NCBI RefSeq assembly: GCF_004331265.1
Contig: NZ_SJOO01000010.1
Span: 102,897-166,896 of the forward strand
Source: Enterobacter wuhouensis
Lineage (GTDB): Bacteria; Pseudomonadota; Gammaproteobacteria; Enterobacterales; Enterobacteriaceae
Length of the DNA: 64,000 bases
Direction of reading: 5' to 3'
Part shown: in pieces, positions 17,886-26,853 of the stretch
How positions within the stretch are numbered: the first letter of the stretch is position 1
Layout: the number at the start of each line of letters is the position of its first letter
Position numbers and translations under genes: made by a program
The notes under the pieces: model-generated
What the model saw: the letters and a program-made list of their open reading frames with translations, nothing else
The model's database searches: none
Told to the model about the DNA's origin: nothing

Positions 17886-18770
17886 ATGAAGCCTTTTTTG
17901 CGCTGGTGTTTCGTTGCGACAGCTTTAACGCTGGCAGGATGCAGCAACTCTGCCTGGCGTAAGAGCGAAGTCCTCGCAGTGCCATTGCAACCGACTTTGC
18001 AGCAGGAAGTGATTCTGGCACGCATGGAACAAATTCTTGCCAGTCGGGCTTTAACCGATGACGAACGCGCACAGCTTTTATATGAGCGCGGAGTGTTGTA
18101 TGATAGTCTCGGTCTGAGGGCATTAGCGCGGAATGATTTTTCACAAGCGCTGGCAATCCGACCTGATATGCCTGAAGTATTCAATTACTTAGGTATATAT
18201 TTAACGCAGGCAGGCAATTTTGATGCTGCCTATGAAGCGTTTGATTCTGTACTTGAGCTTGATCCAACTTACAACTACGCGCACTTGAATCGCGGTATCG
18301 CATTGTACTACGGCGGTCGTGATAAGTTAGCGCAAGATGATCTGCTGGCGTTTTATCATGACGATCCTAATGATCCTTTCCGCAGCCTGTGGCTTTACGT
18401 CGTTGAGCGAAAGCTCGATGAAAAGCAGGCCAAAGAAGCACTGAAACAGCGCTTCGACAGTTCGGATAAGGAACAGTGGGGATGGAACATTGTCGAGTTC
18501 TACCTGGGGAACATTAGCGAAGCAACGCTGATGGAACGCCTCAAGGCGGACGCAACGGATAACACCTCGCTCGCTGAGCATCTCAGTGAAACCAACTTCT
18601 ATTTAGGTAAGTACTACCTAAGTCTGGGGGATAAGGACAGCGCCACGGCACTGTTCAAATTAGCGGTTGCTAACAACGTACACAACTTCGTTGAGCACCG
18701 TTATGCATTGTTGGAATTATCGCTCTTGGGCCAGGAGCAAGACGACCTGGCAGAATCGGACCAGCAATAG
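17886..18770 (+). CDS. nlpI: Lipoprotein NlpI, TPR adaptor of the Prc protease
   Basis: NlpI is an outer-membrane lipoprotein that presents MepS to the Prc protease and scaffolds peptidoglycan hydrolases. The start at MKPFLRW gives 294 residues, as in E. coli, and a correct signal peptide with lipobox LAGC (C19). The 33 extra codons upstream in frame run through the pnp hairpin and are rejected. Tetratricopeptide repeats follow at about 60-165 (for example the stretch around PEVFNYLGIYLTQAG). Confidence 0.96.
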   Translation: MKPFLRWCFVATALTLAGCSNSAWRKSEVLAVPLQPTLQQEVILARMEQILASRALTDDERAQLLYERGVLYDSLGLRALARNDFSQALAIRPDMPEVFNYLGIYLTQAGNFDAAYEAFDSVLELDPTYNYAHLNRGIALYYGGRDKLAQDDLLAFYHDDPNDPFRSLWLYVVERKLDEKQAKEALKQRFDSSDKEQWGWNIVEFYLGNISEATLMERLKADATDNTSLAEHLSETNFYLGKYYLSLGDKDSATALFKLAVANNVHNFVEHRYALLELSLLGQEQDDLAESDQQ

Positions 18771-18877
18771 CTGACGACATAAACATCAGCCCGTAATCTT
18801 TTGATTGCCATCACCTTAACTGGTGAGGGCGTTGTTGTTCGTCAATACACCTACTTTGAGCCGGTTCACACTTTTCA

Positions 18878-18958
18878 ATGAAAATTGCTAATCATTTTCA
18901 CGATGAGCTAAGTAGACTGGCCGCCATTAATATCGAGGCACTTGTACTACATGGCTGA
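18878..18958 (+). CDS. yrbN: Small leader protein YrbN (26 aa)
   Basis: A 26-codon ORF reading MKIANHFHDELSRL and ending in EALVLHG is closely similar to E. coli YrbN, a short translated ORF upstream of deaD. Its final 8 bases overlap the deaD start codon in another frame, which implies translational coupling. It contains no Cys and has no predicted membrane segment. Its function as a protein is unknown, and it may act only as a leader controlling deaD translation. Confidence 0.85.
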   Translation: MKIANHFHDELSRLAAINIEALVLHG

Positions 18959-20837
18959 ATTCGAAACCACTTTTGCAGATCTGGGCCTGAAGGCTCCTAT
19001 CCTTGAAGCCCTTAACGATCTGGGTTACGAAAAACCATCTCCGATCCAGGCTGAGTGTATCCCACACCTGCTCTCTGGTCGTGACGTGCTGGGCATGGCC
19101 CAGACTGGTAGCGGTAAAACTGCAGCGTTCTCGCTGCCGCTGCTGAACAACATCGATCCGGACCTGCGTGCACCGCAGATCCTCGTCCTGGCTCCAACCC
19201 GTGAACTGGCTGTTCAGGTTGCAGAAGCTATGACGGAATTCTCTAAACATATGCGCGGCGTAAACGTGGTAGCCCTGTACGGCGGCCAGCGTTATGACGT
19301 GCAGTTACGCGCCCTGCGCCAGGGTCCACAGATTGTTGTCGGTACGCCGGGCCGTCTGCTGGATCACCTGAAGCGCGGTACTCTGGACCTCTCTAAACTG
19401 AGTGGCCTTGTACTGGATGAAGCAGATGAAATGCTGCGTATGGGCTTCATCGAAGACGTCGAAACTATCATGGCGCAGATCCCAGAAGGTCATCAGACCG
19501 CTCTGTTCTCTGCAACCATGCCGGAAGCAATCCGTCGCATTACCCGCCGCTTCATGAAAGAGCCGCAGGAAGTGCGTATTCAGTCAAGCGTTACCACTCG
19601 CCCGGACATCAGCCAGAGCTACTGGTCCGTGTACGGCATGCGCAAAAACGAAGCGCTGGTACGTTTCCTGGAAGCAGAAGATTTTGATGCGGCGATTATC
19701 TTCGTTCGTACCAAAAACGCGACTCTGGAAGTGGCTGAAGCCCTGGAGCGTAGCGGCTACAACAGCGCAGCGCTGAACGGCGACATGAACCAGGCCCTTC
19801 GTGAGCAGACTCTGGAACGTCTGAAAGACGGTCGTCTGGATATCCTGATTGCAACCGACGTGGCAGCACGTGGTCTGGACGTTGAGCGTATCAGCCTGGT
19901 TGTAAACTACGACATCCCAATGGATTCCGAGTCTTACGTTCACCGTATCGGTCGTACCGGTCGTGCGGGTCGTGCTGGCCGCGCGCTGCTGTTCGTTGAG
20001 AACCGCGAGCGTCGTCTGCTGCGTAACATTGAACGCACCATGAAGCTGACCATTCCAGAAGCTGACCTGCCAAATGCAGATCTGCTGGGCAAACGCCGCC
20101 TGGAAAAATTCGCCGCGAAAGTACAGCAGCAGCTGGAAAGCAGCGATCTGGATCAGTACCGTGCGCTGCTGTCGCAGATTCAGCCTACCGCTGAAGGCGA
20201 AGAGCTGGACATGGAAACCCTGGCTGCAGCACTGCTGAAAATGGCTCAGGGCGAACGTAGCCTGATCGTGCCGCCAGATGCGCCAATGCGTCCTAAGCGT
20301 GAATTCCGTGACCGTGACGATCGTTTCGAACGTCGTGGCGACCGTAATGACCGTGGCCCGCGTGGCGATCGTCCAGAGCGTGGTGGTGAAGACCGTCCAC
20401 GTCGCGAGCGTCGTGACGCTGGCGAAATGGAACTGTACCGCATTGAAGTTGGCCGTGATGACGGTGTTGAAGTTCGTCATATCGTTGGCGCGATCGCTAA
20501 CGAAGGCGACATCAGCAGCCGTTACATTGGTAACATCAAGCTGTTCGGTACTCACTCCACCATCGAGCTGCCTAAAGGCATGCCGGGCGAAGTACTGCAG
20601 CACTTTACGCGCACCCGCATCCTGAACAAGCCGATGAACATGCAGCTGATGGGTGATGCACAGCCTCGCTCCGATCGCGGTGGTGAACGTCGTGGCGGTG
20701 GTCGCAGCTTCGGTGGCGAGCGTCGTGAAGGCGGTCGTAGCGAAGGTCGCGGTGAACCACGTCGTTTTTCCGGCGAACGCCGTGAAAGCCGTGGCCCACG
20801 TCGTGACGAAGGCTCTAGCCGTCGCCGTGACGCGTAA
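18951..20837 (+). CDS. deaD: Cold-shock DEAD-box RNA helicase DeaD (CsdA)
   Basis: DeaD is an ATP-dependent RNA helicase of ribosome assembly and the cold-shock degradosome. From the ATG it has 628 residues. Motifs are GSGKTAAF (I), PTREL (Ia), DEAD (II), SAT (III) and HRIGRTGRAGR (VI), then a helicase-associated RNA-binding domain (about 475-560) and an Arg/Gly-rich tail with repeated GGERR and FSGERRE units. A TTG three codons upstream (18942) is possible but lies only 3 bases from the GAGG sequence. Translation probably couples to yrbN. Confidence 0.96.
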   Translation: MAEFETTFADLGLKAPILEALNDLGYEKPSPIQAECIPHLLSGRDVLGMAQTGSGKTAAFSLPLLNNIDPDLRAPQILVLAPTRELAVQVAEAMTEFSKHMRGVNVVALYGGQRYDVQLRALRQGPQIVVGTPGRLLDHLKRGTLDLSKLSGLVLDEADEMLRMGFIEDVETIMAQIPEGHQTALFSATMPEAIRRITRRFMKEPQEVRIQSSVTTRPDISQSYWSVYGMRKNEALVRFLEAEDFDAAIIFVRTKNATLEVAEALERSGYNSAALNGDMNQALREQTLERLKDGRLDILIATDVAARGLDVERISLVVNYDIPMDSESYVHRIGRTGRAGRAGRALLFVENRERRLLRNIERTMKLTIPEADLPNADLLGKRRLEKFAAKVQQQLESSDLDQYRALLSQIQPTAEGEELDMETLAAALLKMAQGERSLIVPPDAPMRPKREFRDRDDRFERRGDRNDRGPRGDRPERGGEDRPRRERRDAGEMELYRIEVGRDDGVEVRHIVGAIANEGDISSRYIGNIKLFGTHSTIELPKGMPGEVLQHFTRTRILNKPMNMQLMGDAQPRSDRGGERRGGGRSFGGERREGGRSEGRGEPRRFSGERRESRGPRRDEGSSRRRDA

Positions 20838-20870
20838 GCCTTACGCACCTGACGTAAAGTAAAATATACA

Positions 20871-20900
20871 GCCCCGATAAATGCTATCGGGGCTTTTTTT
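20871..20900 (+). terminator. Terminator after deaD
   Basis: GCCCCGATA / TATCGGGGC form a 9-bp perfect stem with a 5-base loop, followed by TTTTTTT. Confidence 0.92.
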
Positions 20901-20909
20901 ATTTCTTTT

Positions 20910-20929
20910 GTACTCTTGTACTGGTACAG
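20910..20929 (+). promoter_or_regulatory. Probable TrpR operator of mtr
   Basis: GTACTCTTGTACTGGTACAG at 20910-20929 resembles the TrpR operator reported upstream of E. coli mtr, with the GTAC repeats in the same register. Tryptophan repression through TrpR and activation through TyrR are established for E. coli mtr. I did not find a clear TyrR box by eye. Confidence 0.5.
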
Positions 20930-20979
20930 TGCTGCACATTAACATGCATCACCGCATTATTGACTGGAGAAATGGCTGT

Positions 20980-22224
20980 ATGGCGACACTAACCACCACC
21001 CAAACGTCACCTTCGCTGCTTGGCGGCGTGGTGATCATCGGCGGTACCATCATTGGTGCTGGGATGTTTTCCCTGCCTGTGGTCATGTCCGGTGCGTGGT
21101 TCTTCTGGTCGCTGGCGGCGCTGGTGTTCACCTGGTTCTGCATGCTCCACTCCGGGCTGATGATCCTTGAGGCGAACCTGAACTACCGCATTGGCTCAAG
21201 CTTCGACACCATCACCAAAGATCTGCTGGGCAAAGGCTGGAACCTGGTGAACGGGCTGTCCATCGCGTTTGTGCTCTACATCCTGACCTACGCATATATT
21301 TCGGCGAGCGGCTCAATCCTGCATCACACCTTCTCAGAGATGTCGCTAAACGTTCCGGCGCGGCTGGCGGGGCTGTGCTTTGCGCTGGCTGTGGCGTTTA
21401 TCGTCTGGATGAGTACCAAAGCGGTGAGCCGCATGACGGCGATCGTGCTGGGTGCGAAGGTCATCACCTTCTTCCTGACCTTCGGCAGCCTGCTGGGGCA
21501 CGTGACGCCCGCCACGCTGTTTAACGTCGCGGAAGTGAATACCTCCTACACGCCGTACCTGCTGATGACGCTGCCGTTCTGTCTGGCGTCGTTCGGCTAC
21601 CACGGCAACGTGCCGAGCCTGATGAAGTACTACGGCAAAGATCCGCGCACCATCGTGAAGTGTCTGGTCTACGGCACGCTGCTGGCGCTGGGGCTGTATG
21701 TGATTTGGCTGCTGGGGACGATGGGCAACATCCCGCGTCCAGAATTTATCGGCATTGCGCAAAAGGGCGGTAACATCGACGTGCTGGTGCAGGCCCTGAG
21801 CGGCGTGCTGAACAGCCGCAGCCTGGATCTTCTGCTGGTAGTCTTCTCTAACTTTGCGGTGGCGAGCTCTTTCCTCGGCGTGACCCTGGGGCTGTTTGAC
21901 TACCTGGCGGATCTGTTTGGCTTTGATGATTCTGCCATGGGGCGCTTCAAAACCGCGCTGCTGACGTTCCTGCCGCCGATTGTGGGCGGCCTGCTGTGGC
22001 CGAACGGCTTCCTCTACGCCATTGGCTATGCAGGGCTGGCGGCAACCATCTGGGCGGCGATTGTACCGGCGCTGCTGGCGCGTAAATCACGTAAACGCTT
22101 CGGCAGCCCCAAATTCCGCGTCTGGGGCGGCAAGCCGATGATTGCGCTGATCCTGGTGTTTGGCGTTGGCAACGCGCTGGTTCACGTGCTGTCGAGCTTT
22201 AACCTGTTGCCCGTGTATCAGTAA
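20980..22224 (+). CDS. mtr: High-affinity tryptophan permease Mtr
   Basis: Mtr is a tryptophan/proton symporter of the aromatic amino acid permease (HAAAP) family. The start at MATLTTTQTS gives 414 residues, equal to E. coli; the longer frame reaches into the deaD terminator and is rejected. About eleven hydrophobic segments are visible. The family signature GGTIIGAGMFSLP lies in TM1 at about residues 21-33. The TdcC protein at 55,012 belongs to the same superfamily. Confidence 0.96.
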   Translation: MATLTTTQTSPSLLGGVVIIGGTIIGAGMFSLPVVMSGAWFFWSLAALVFTWFCMLHSGLMILEANLNYRIGSSFDTITKDLLGKGWNLVNGLSIAFVLYILTYAYISASGSILHHTFSEMSLNVPARLAGLCFALAVAFIVWMSTKAVSRMTAIVLGAKVITFFLTFGSLLGHVTPATLFNVAEVNTSYTPYLLMTLPFCLASFGYHGNVPSLMKYYGKDPRTIVKCLVYGTLLALGLYVIWLLGTMGNIPRPEFIGIAQKGGNIDVLVQALSGVLNSRSLDLLLVVFSNFAVASSFLGVTLGLFDYLADLFGFDDSAMGRFKTALLTFLPPIVGGLLWPNGFLYAIGYAGLAATIWAAIVPALLARKSRKRFGSPKFRVWGGKPMIALILVFGVGNALVHVLSSFNLLPVYQ

Positions 22225-22233
22225 GTCTTTTGT

Positions 22234-22304
22234 GCCGGATGGCGGCTACGCCTTTTCCGGCCTACGCGATCCCGTAGGCCCGGTAAGCGCAGCGCCACCG
22301 GGCG
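22234..22304. repeat. BIME: two inverted REP units
   Basis: One REP unit (GCCGGATGGCGGCTACGCC..., 22234-22265) is followed after a short spacer by a second unit in opposite orientation (GTAGGCCCGGTAAGCGCAGC..., about 22273-22303). It lies between the convergent mtr and yhbW and may act as a bidirectional transcript end. Confidence 0.85.
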
Positions 22305-22313
22305 AAACAATGG

Positions 22314-23321
22314 CTACCCCACCAGCTCCTCTTTCACCTGCATCGCCAGGTCAAACGAATGCAAACGCGCCTGGTGATCGAAAATCTGACCGTTAACCAT
22401 AATCTCATCCGCCTGCGTCTCGCGCAGTACCGCGTCCAGCCCGTGGCGCACTTTCGCTTTATCACCCACCAGCGACATGCTCAGCGCCTGCTGAACGCCA
22501 TACTGTTCGGAGGCGGACCACAGCTGGTGCATATTCTCTACCGGCGGCGGAAGCTGGCCGGTCTCGCCGCGGCGCAGCTTCATAAACGCCTGCTGCATTG
22601 AGGTAAACAGGAATTCAGCGTCGCGGTTGCTGTCTGCGGCAATGATGTTAATACATACCATCGCGTACGGCTTCTCAAGACGCTCGGACGGTTTGAAGTT
22701 CGTGCGGTACAGATGCAGCGCCTGGTGCAGCATATCCGGCGCGAAGTGCGAGGCAAACGCAAACGGCAGCCCCAGCTGTGCGGCGAGCTGGGCGCTGTAC
22801 AGGCTTGAGCCTAGCAGCCACACCGGGATCTTCTCACCGTAACCCGGTACCGGGCGCACGTGCGGGTTCGGATCGCGCGCGTCGAACCAGTCTACCAGCT
22901 CGGCCACGTCGCGCGGGAAGTTGTCGATATCACCGCTCATATGGCGGCGCAGGGCGCGCATGGTTGGCTGGTCGCTGCCCGGCGCGCGGCCAAGCCCCAG
23001 GTCAATTCGGCCTGGGTATAAGGTATTCAGCGTACCAAACTGCTCGGCGATAACGAGCGGGGCATGGTTCGGCAGCATCACGCCGCCGGAGCCCAGGTGC
23101 AGGGTAGTGGTATTTGCTGCAAGATAGCCAATCAGTACCGAGGTGGCAGCGCTGGCGATGCCTACCATATTGTGATGCTCGGCCAGCCAGTAGCGGTGAT
23201 AGCCACGCTTTTCGGCCAGCTGAGCCAGATCCAGAGAGTGTGAAAAGGCTTCTCTTGCCGAGGAGCCTTGTGGGATCGGCGCCAGATCCAGCACCGAAAA
23301 CGGAATGGTTTTGTCAGTCAT
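22314..23321 (-). CDS. yhbW: Luciferase-like flavin monooxygenase YhbW
   Basis: This is a 335-residue bacterial luciferase-like (TIM-barrel, FMN-dependent) protein, equal in length to E. coli YhbW. The N-terminal VLDLAPIPQG and the RYWLAEHHNM, GRIDLGLGRAPGSD and PVWLLGSS stretches are family hallmarks. No substrate is established for the family member. It sits alone between the BIME and the ubiVU operon, with 121 bases separating it from the ubiV end (78 non-coding). Confidence 0.9.
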   Translation of the reverse strand: MTDKTIPFSVLDLAPIPQGSSAREAFSHSLDLAQLAEKRGYHRYWLAEHHNMVGIASAATSVLIGYLAANTTTLHLGSGGVMLPNHAPLVIAEQFGTLNTLYPGRIDLGLGRAPGSDQPTMRALRRHMSGDIDNFPRDVAELVDWFDARDPNPHVRPVPGYGEKIPVWLLGSSLYSAQLAAQLGLPFAFASHFAPDMLHQALHLYRTNFKPSERLEKPYAMVCINIIAADSNRDAEFLFTSMQQAFMKLRRGETGQLPPPVENMHQLWSASEQYGVQQALSMSLVGDKAKVRHGLDAVLRETQADEIMVNGQIFDHQARLHSFDLAMQVKEELVG

Positions 23322-23399
23322 AACAGCTCACTTTGTCGACGGTGAATCTTTAATACTGCATTAAAAAATGATAACCGTTGTTAACAAAGTGAGCCTTTT

Positions 23400-24278
23400 T
23401 TACGCCTGCAGCTCCAGCCCGGCGAGACGCTTCCAGTAACCGTTGCAGTCGCTGTTTGCCGTCAGCGGTAGCGGAGCGGCGCCATTTTCGTTGGCGCGGA
23501 AGGCGTCCAGCATCGCGAACACGCCGGTATCCAGCGGCGACAGCCGCACCATATCCACCAGCCCGTCCATCGACGCCAGCTCGTTGCCGAGGTTATAGAC
23601 ATAGCCGCTCATGGTCTGAATGCCGTTCAGGACAAACACCTGCTGGTTCTCCTGCGACAGCATGCTGCGCCCGTTCGGGTACTTGATGCAGCAGGTTTCG
23701 CATTCGTCTTTCGGACGATCTTCCGACCGCGCGGTAAAGCAGCGGGCGGAGTAGGCCAGCGGCAGATGGCCGTAGCTCAGCACTTCCACTTCGAACTGAT
23801 TGCGTATGCCCAGCTCGTCGCACTGATTCAGCAGGTTTGCCAGCCAGTCGCGGGAGAGTTCTACCGGCATGCACCAGCGCGTCATTCCCTGCTTGAGCAG
23901 CAGGCGCAGCGTCACGGCGTTGTAGCAGTTCAGCGCATGACCCGCGACAAACGGCAGCTTACGCTCGGCGCACATGTTCACCACGCCGAGATCGCTCGCT
24001 TCCAGCAGGAACTCGCCGTTTTCGACGTAGCGCTTCAGCTCGCCCAGTTCGGAAGACGCCTGCACCAGCGCGAGCGTCGAGAGCACCACCTGCTTGCCGC
24101 TTCCGGCCAGGCTTTTCGCCATATCCAGCCAGTCGCCCACTTTGGTGGCGCGGCGCTTGCTGCACACCGCTTCGCCGAGGTAAATCACGTCGGCGCTGCT
24201 GGCGGCGGCCTGTTGGTAAAAATCTTCCAGCGTCTCTTTTGGCCAGTAGTAGAGCACCGGTCCTAATGAATATTTCAT
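23400..24278 (-). CDS. ubiV: O2-independent ubiquinone biosynthesis protein UbiV
   Basis: UbiV forms a heterodimer with UbiU and hydroxylates ubiquinone precursors without oxygen. The start at MKYSLGPVLYYW gives 292 residues as in E. coli; twelve codons upstream overlap ubiU and are rejected. It is a U32-peptidase-type TIM barrel. The four cysteines for the [4Fe-4S] cluster are visible: C39 (GEAVCSKR), then the SARCF cysteine and the DECETC pair near 180-197. It lies 7 bases after ubiU in one operon. Confidence 0.95.
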   Translation of the reverse strand: MKYSLGPVLYYWPKETLEDFYQQAAASSADVIYLGEAVCSKRRATKVGDWLDMAKSLAGSGKQVVLSTLALVQASSELGELKRYVENGEFLLEASDLGVVNMCAERKLPFVAGHALNCYNAVTLRLLLKQGMTRWCMPVELSRDWLANLLNQCDELGIRNQFEVEVLSYGHLPLAYSARCFTARSEDRPKDECETCCIKYPNGRSMLSQENQQVFVLNGIQTMSGYVYNLGNELASMDGLVDMVRLSPLDTGVFAMLDAFRANENGAAPLPLTANSDCNGYWKRLAGLELQA

Positions 24279-24285
24279 GATTATC

Positions 24286-25281
24286 TCACTGCCATTTACG
24301 GTGATACGCGCCAAGCGTGGTTTGCGTGCCTTCGGACATTGAACCGAGCGTCTCCATCCAGGCCGGATGCGGGGCGTAGTTCTGCGGGTCCGCCATGCAG
24401 CGGTCGATGGCCTGACGCCACACTTTCGCCACCTGGCTCACGTAGGCCGGGCTGCGCTGGCGACCTTCGATTTTCACCGAGGCGATATTGGCCGCCAGCA
24501 GCTCTGGCAGCAATTCCAGCGTGTTAAGGCTGGTGGGCTCTTCCAGCGCGTGGTAGCGCTCGCCGTCGACCAGATAGCGGCCTTTGCACAGCGTTGGATA
24601 ACCCGCGTTTTCACCGTCCTGATAGCGATCAATCAGCACTTCATTCAGACGAGATTCCAGCCCCTGCGGGGTCTGCTGCCAGCGAACAAAGCGGGCAGGG
24701 GAGCAGGCTCCGACGGTATTCGGTGATTCACCGGTGAGATAAGAGGAAAGATAGCAGCGACCTTCAGCCATGATGCACAGGCTGCCGAAGGCAAAAACCT
24801 CAAGCGGCACTGGCGTGACGCGGGCGAGTTGCTTAACCTGATGAATCGAAAGCACGCGCGGCAGCACCACGCGGGCGACGTTGAAGTTTTGATGATAAAA
24901 ACGCACGGCTTCTTCGTTGGTGGCGGATGCCTGAACAGAGACGTGGCGCTCAATATGCGGATAACGTTCTGCCGCATACTCAAGCATGGCGAGGTCGGCC
25001 AGGATCAGCGCATCGGCGCCGAGCTGCGCCGCCATATCCACCGCGCGCTGCCAGCGTGCGTAGCCGTCAGGATGGGCAAAGGTATTGATGGCAATGTGCA
25101 GCTTGCGGCGGTGCTGGTGAACGAAGTTAACGGCTTCCTGAAGCTTTTTCTCCGTAAAGTTGAGGCCAGCAAAATGGCGGGCGTTGGTGTCATCCTTCAG
25201 CCCGATATAGACCGCGTCGGCCCCATTTTCGATGGCCGCCTTAAGCGCCGGAAGGTTTCCGGCAGGGCAGAGCAGCTCCAT
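24286..25281 (-). CDS. ubiU: O2-independent ubiquinone biosynthesis protein UbiU
   Basis: UbiU is the partner of UbiV. The 331 residues equal E. coli, and it is a U32 peptidase-family protein. The cluster-ligand cysteines can be seen in SLCIMAEGRCYLS, VGACSPARF and TLCKGRYL (near 169, 176, 193 and 232). The N-terminal MELLCPAGNLPALKAA is typical. It is divergent from ubiT across a 220-base gap. In E. coli these genes are Fnr-regulated and used in anaerobic growth. Confidence 0.95.
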   Translation of the reverse strand: MELLCPAGNLPALKAAIENGADAVYIGLKDDTNARHFAGLNFTEKKLQEAVNFVHQHRRKLHIAINTFAHPDGYARWQRAVDMAAQLGADALILADLAMLEYAAERYPHIERHVSVQASATNEEAVRFYHQNFNVARVVLPRVLSIHQVKQLARVTPVPLEVFAFGSLCIMAEGRCYLSSYLTGESPNTVGACSPARFVRWQQTPQGLESRLNEVLIDRYQDGENAGYPTLCKGRYLVDGERYHALEEPTSLNTLELLPELLAANIASVKIEGRQRSPAYVSQVAKVWRQAIDRCMADPQNYAPHPAWMETLGSMSEGTQTTLGAYHRKWQ

Positions 25282-25501
25282 AAATTATCCTGATGTTGTC
25301 GATCGCAGGGATCGCAAAATTGTTAACGAGCTGGGATTTTAATTAACCCATACGCGACAATTTTTGATTTAAGGCAGCTAATGGCGTATTGATGACACCA
25401 ATAATGAGGTAAGCCGGACGTCGGTTTGTTGATTTACGCCGCTATGTTCTGGAATGGATGTGGCAAAATAGCGGGATTACAGATATCAGGGAGTAAAGCT
25501 C
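25282..25501. promoter_or_regulatory. Divergent ubiU/ubiT promoter region
   Basis: A 220-base AT-rich gap. A half-match to the Fnr box, TTGATTTAAGGCAG, is at 25364-25377: the first half TTGAT is perfect and the second poor. Regulation by Fnr is known for E. coli ubiUV/ubiT; this site is only a candidate. I see no RNA gene or other ORF here. Confidence 0.4.
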
Positions 25502-26026
25502 GTGCTGGAGAAACTGCGTTCACGTCTCGTACAATTTGGTCCATCAATGCTGAGCGTGCCGGTCAAGCTGGCGCCGTTCGCGCTTAAACGTCAGGTGCTG
25601 GAGCAGGTGCTGAGCTGGCAGTTCCGTCAGGCGCTGCAGGATGGCGAGCTGGAATTTCTGGAAGGCCGCTGGCTGAGTATCGAGGTGCGCGACATCGGGC
25701 TGCGCTGGTTTACCTCCGTTGAGAACGGCCAGCTGATCGTGCGCGAGTCCGCCGAGGCGGACGTGAGCTTTAGCGCAGACGCCAGCGATCTGCTGATGAT
25801 CGCCGCGCGTAAGCAGGACCCGGATACGCTCTTCTTCCAGCGCCGTCTGGTGATTGAAGGCGACACGGAGCTGGGCCTGTACGTGAAGAATTTAATGGAT
25901 GCCATTGAGCTGGAGCAGATGCCGAAAGCGCTGCGCGTGATGTTAATGCAAATGGCAGATTTCGTTGAGGCCGGGCTGAAAACCCCGCCGGACGGTAAAC
26001 ACACTTCAGTAGGTGAGCCATGCTGA
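25502..26026 (+). CDS. ubiT: O2-independent ubiquinone biosynthesis accessory factor UbiT
   Basis: A 174-residue SCP2-domain (sterol-carrier-like) protein that binds isoprenoid quinone intermediates and supports the anaerobic ubiquinone route with UbiUV. It starts with GTG preceded by AGGGAGT. The lipid-binding core (VSFSADASDLLMIAARKQD and RRLVIEGDTELGLYVKN) is nearly identical to E. coli. The 3' end overlaps yhbS by 7 bases. Confidence 0.94.
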   Translation: MLEKLRSRLVQFGPSMLSVPVKLAPFALKRQVLEQVLSWQFRQALQDGELEFLEGRWLSIEVRDIGLRWFTSVENGQLIVRESAEADVSFSADASDLLMIAARKQDPDTLFFQRRLVIEGDTELGLYVKNLMDAIELEQMPKALRVMLMQMADFVEAGLKTPPDGKHTSVGEPC

Positions 26027-26523
26027 TTCGAGTCGAAATTGGGATTGATGCACCGGGTATCGATGCATTGTTACGCCGCTCTTTTGAGAGCGATGCGGAA
26101 GCCCAGCTGGTCCACGATCTCCGCGAAGACGGCCTGATCACGCTGGGGCTGGTTGCCACCGATGACGAAGGTCAGGTGGTGGGCTATGTGGCCTTCAGCC
26201 CGGTGATCGTTCAGGGCGAGGATCTTCAGTGGGTCGGAATGGCACCCCTGGCGATCGATGAAAACTATCGCGGGCAGGGTCTGGCGCGCCAGCTGGTTTA
26301 TGAAGGGCTGGACTCGCTGAATGAGTTTGGCTATGCCGCGGTGGTTACGCTGGGCGAGCCAGAATTCTATGGCCGTTTGGGCTTTGAGCCGGCGGCGAAA
26401 TACGATCTGCGCTGCCGCTGGCCGGGCACCGAATCCGCTTTCCAGGTCCATCGCCTGGCGGATGACGCCCTTAGCGGCGTGAACGGCCTGGTGGATTACC
26501 ACGATCATTTTAATCGCTTTTAA
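26020..26523 (+). CDS. yhbS: GNAT-family N-acetyltransferase YhbS
   Basis: A 167-residue GNAT protein. The acetyl-CoA-binding loop is ENYRGQGLARQLV (R/Q-x-x-G-x-A) at about residues 85-97. A beta-strand/FYGRLGFEP segment follows at about 124-132. The acceptor substrate is unproven; recent work on E. coli family members suggests tRNA or aminoacyl substrates, which I cannot judge from sequence. It overlaps ubiT and converges on yhbQ with a 14-base overlap. Confidence 0.88.
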   Translation: MLIRVEIGIDAPGIDALLRRSFESDAEAQLVHDLREDGLITLGLVATDDEGQVVGYVAFSPVIVQGEDLQWVGMAPLAIDENYRGQGLARQLVYEGLDSLNEFGYAAVVTLGEPEFYGRLGFEPAAKYDLRCRWPGTESAFQVHRLADDALSGVNGLVDYHDHFNRF

Positions 26524-26797
26524 TCAGGCTCTCGCGTAGCGCTTCAAAAGAGCCGTCTCCGGTGACGAGGCGCTCTTTCTGGCGCTTCGTCAATTGCTTG
26601 ATGCGGTACTCAAGCCTTAGCGCCAGCGATCTGTCGCCCACAGGTGCAGAAAAGGCGAGCCGTAATTCCCCTTTCCCCCGCAGCGCCTTAGCGCCTTTCC
26701 CCGTTTGATGCTGTAAAAAACGCCGCGCCACATCGGTGGTGATCCCGGTGTAGAGTGCGTTATCAGCGGTTCGGACAAGATAGAGAAACCAGCACAC
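26510..26797 (-). CDS. yhbQ: GIY-YIG nuclease-family protein YhbQ
   Basis: A UvrC/GIY-YIG endonuclease-fold protein. The motif reads LYLVRTADNALYTGITTDV, i.e. YTG-type with the conserved Arg/Tyr helix (ARRFLQHQ). The E. coli protein is reported as a single-strand DNA endonuclease. The N-terminus is uncertain: GTG at 26797 gives 95 residues starting CWFLYLV, which aligns with the E. coli start. A longer frame to 26863 would run into yhbP. It has no strong Shine-Dalgarno sequence. Confidence 0.8.
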   Translation of the reverse strand: MCWFLYLVRTADNALYTGITTDVARRFLQHQTGKGAKALRGKGELRLAFSAPVGDRSLALRLEYRIKQLTKRQKERLVTGDGSFEALRESLIKSD

Positions 26798-26853
26798 GGT
26801 AAACGGATTCAGTATGTTAAGGTGAACGCACCATAGCATGAGAGAGAACGAAA

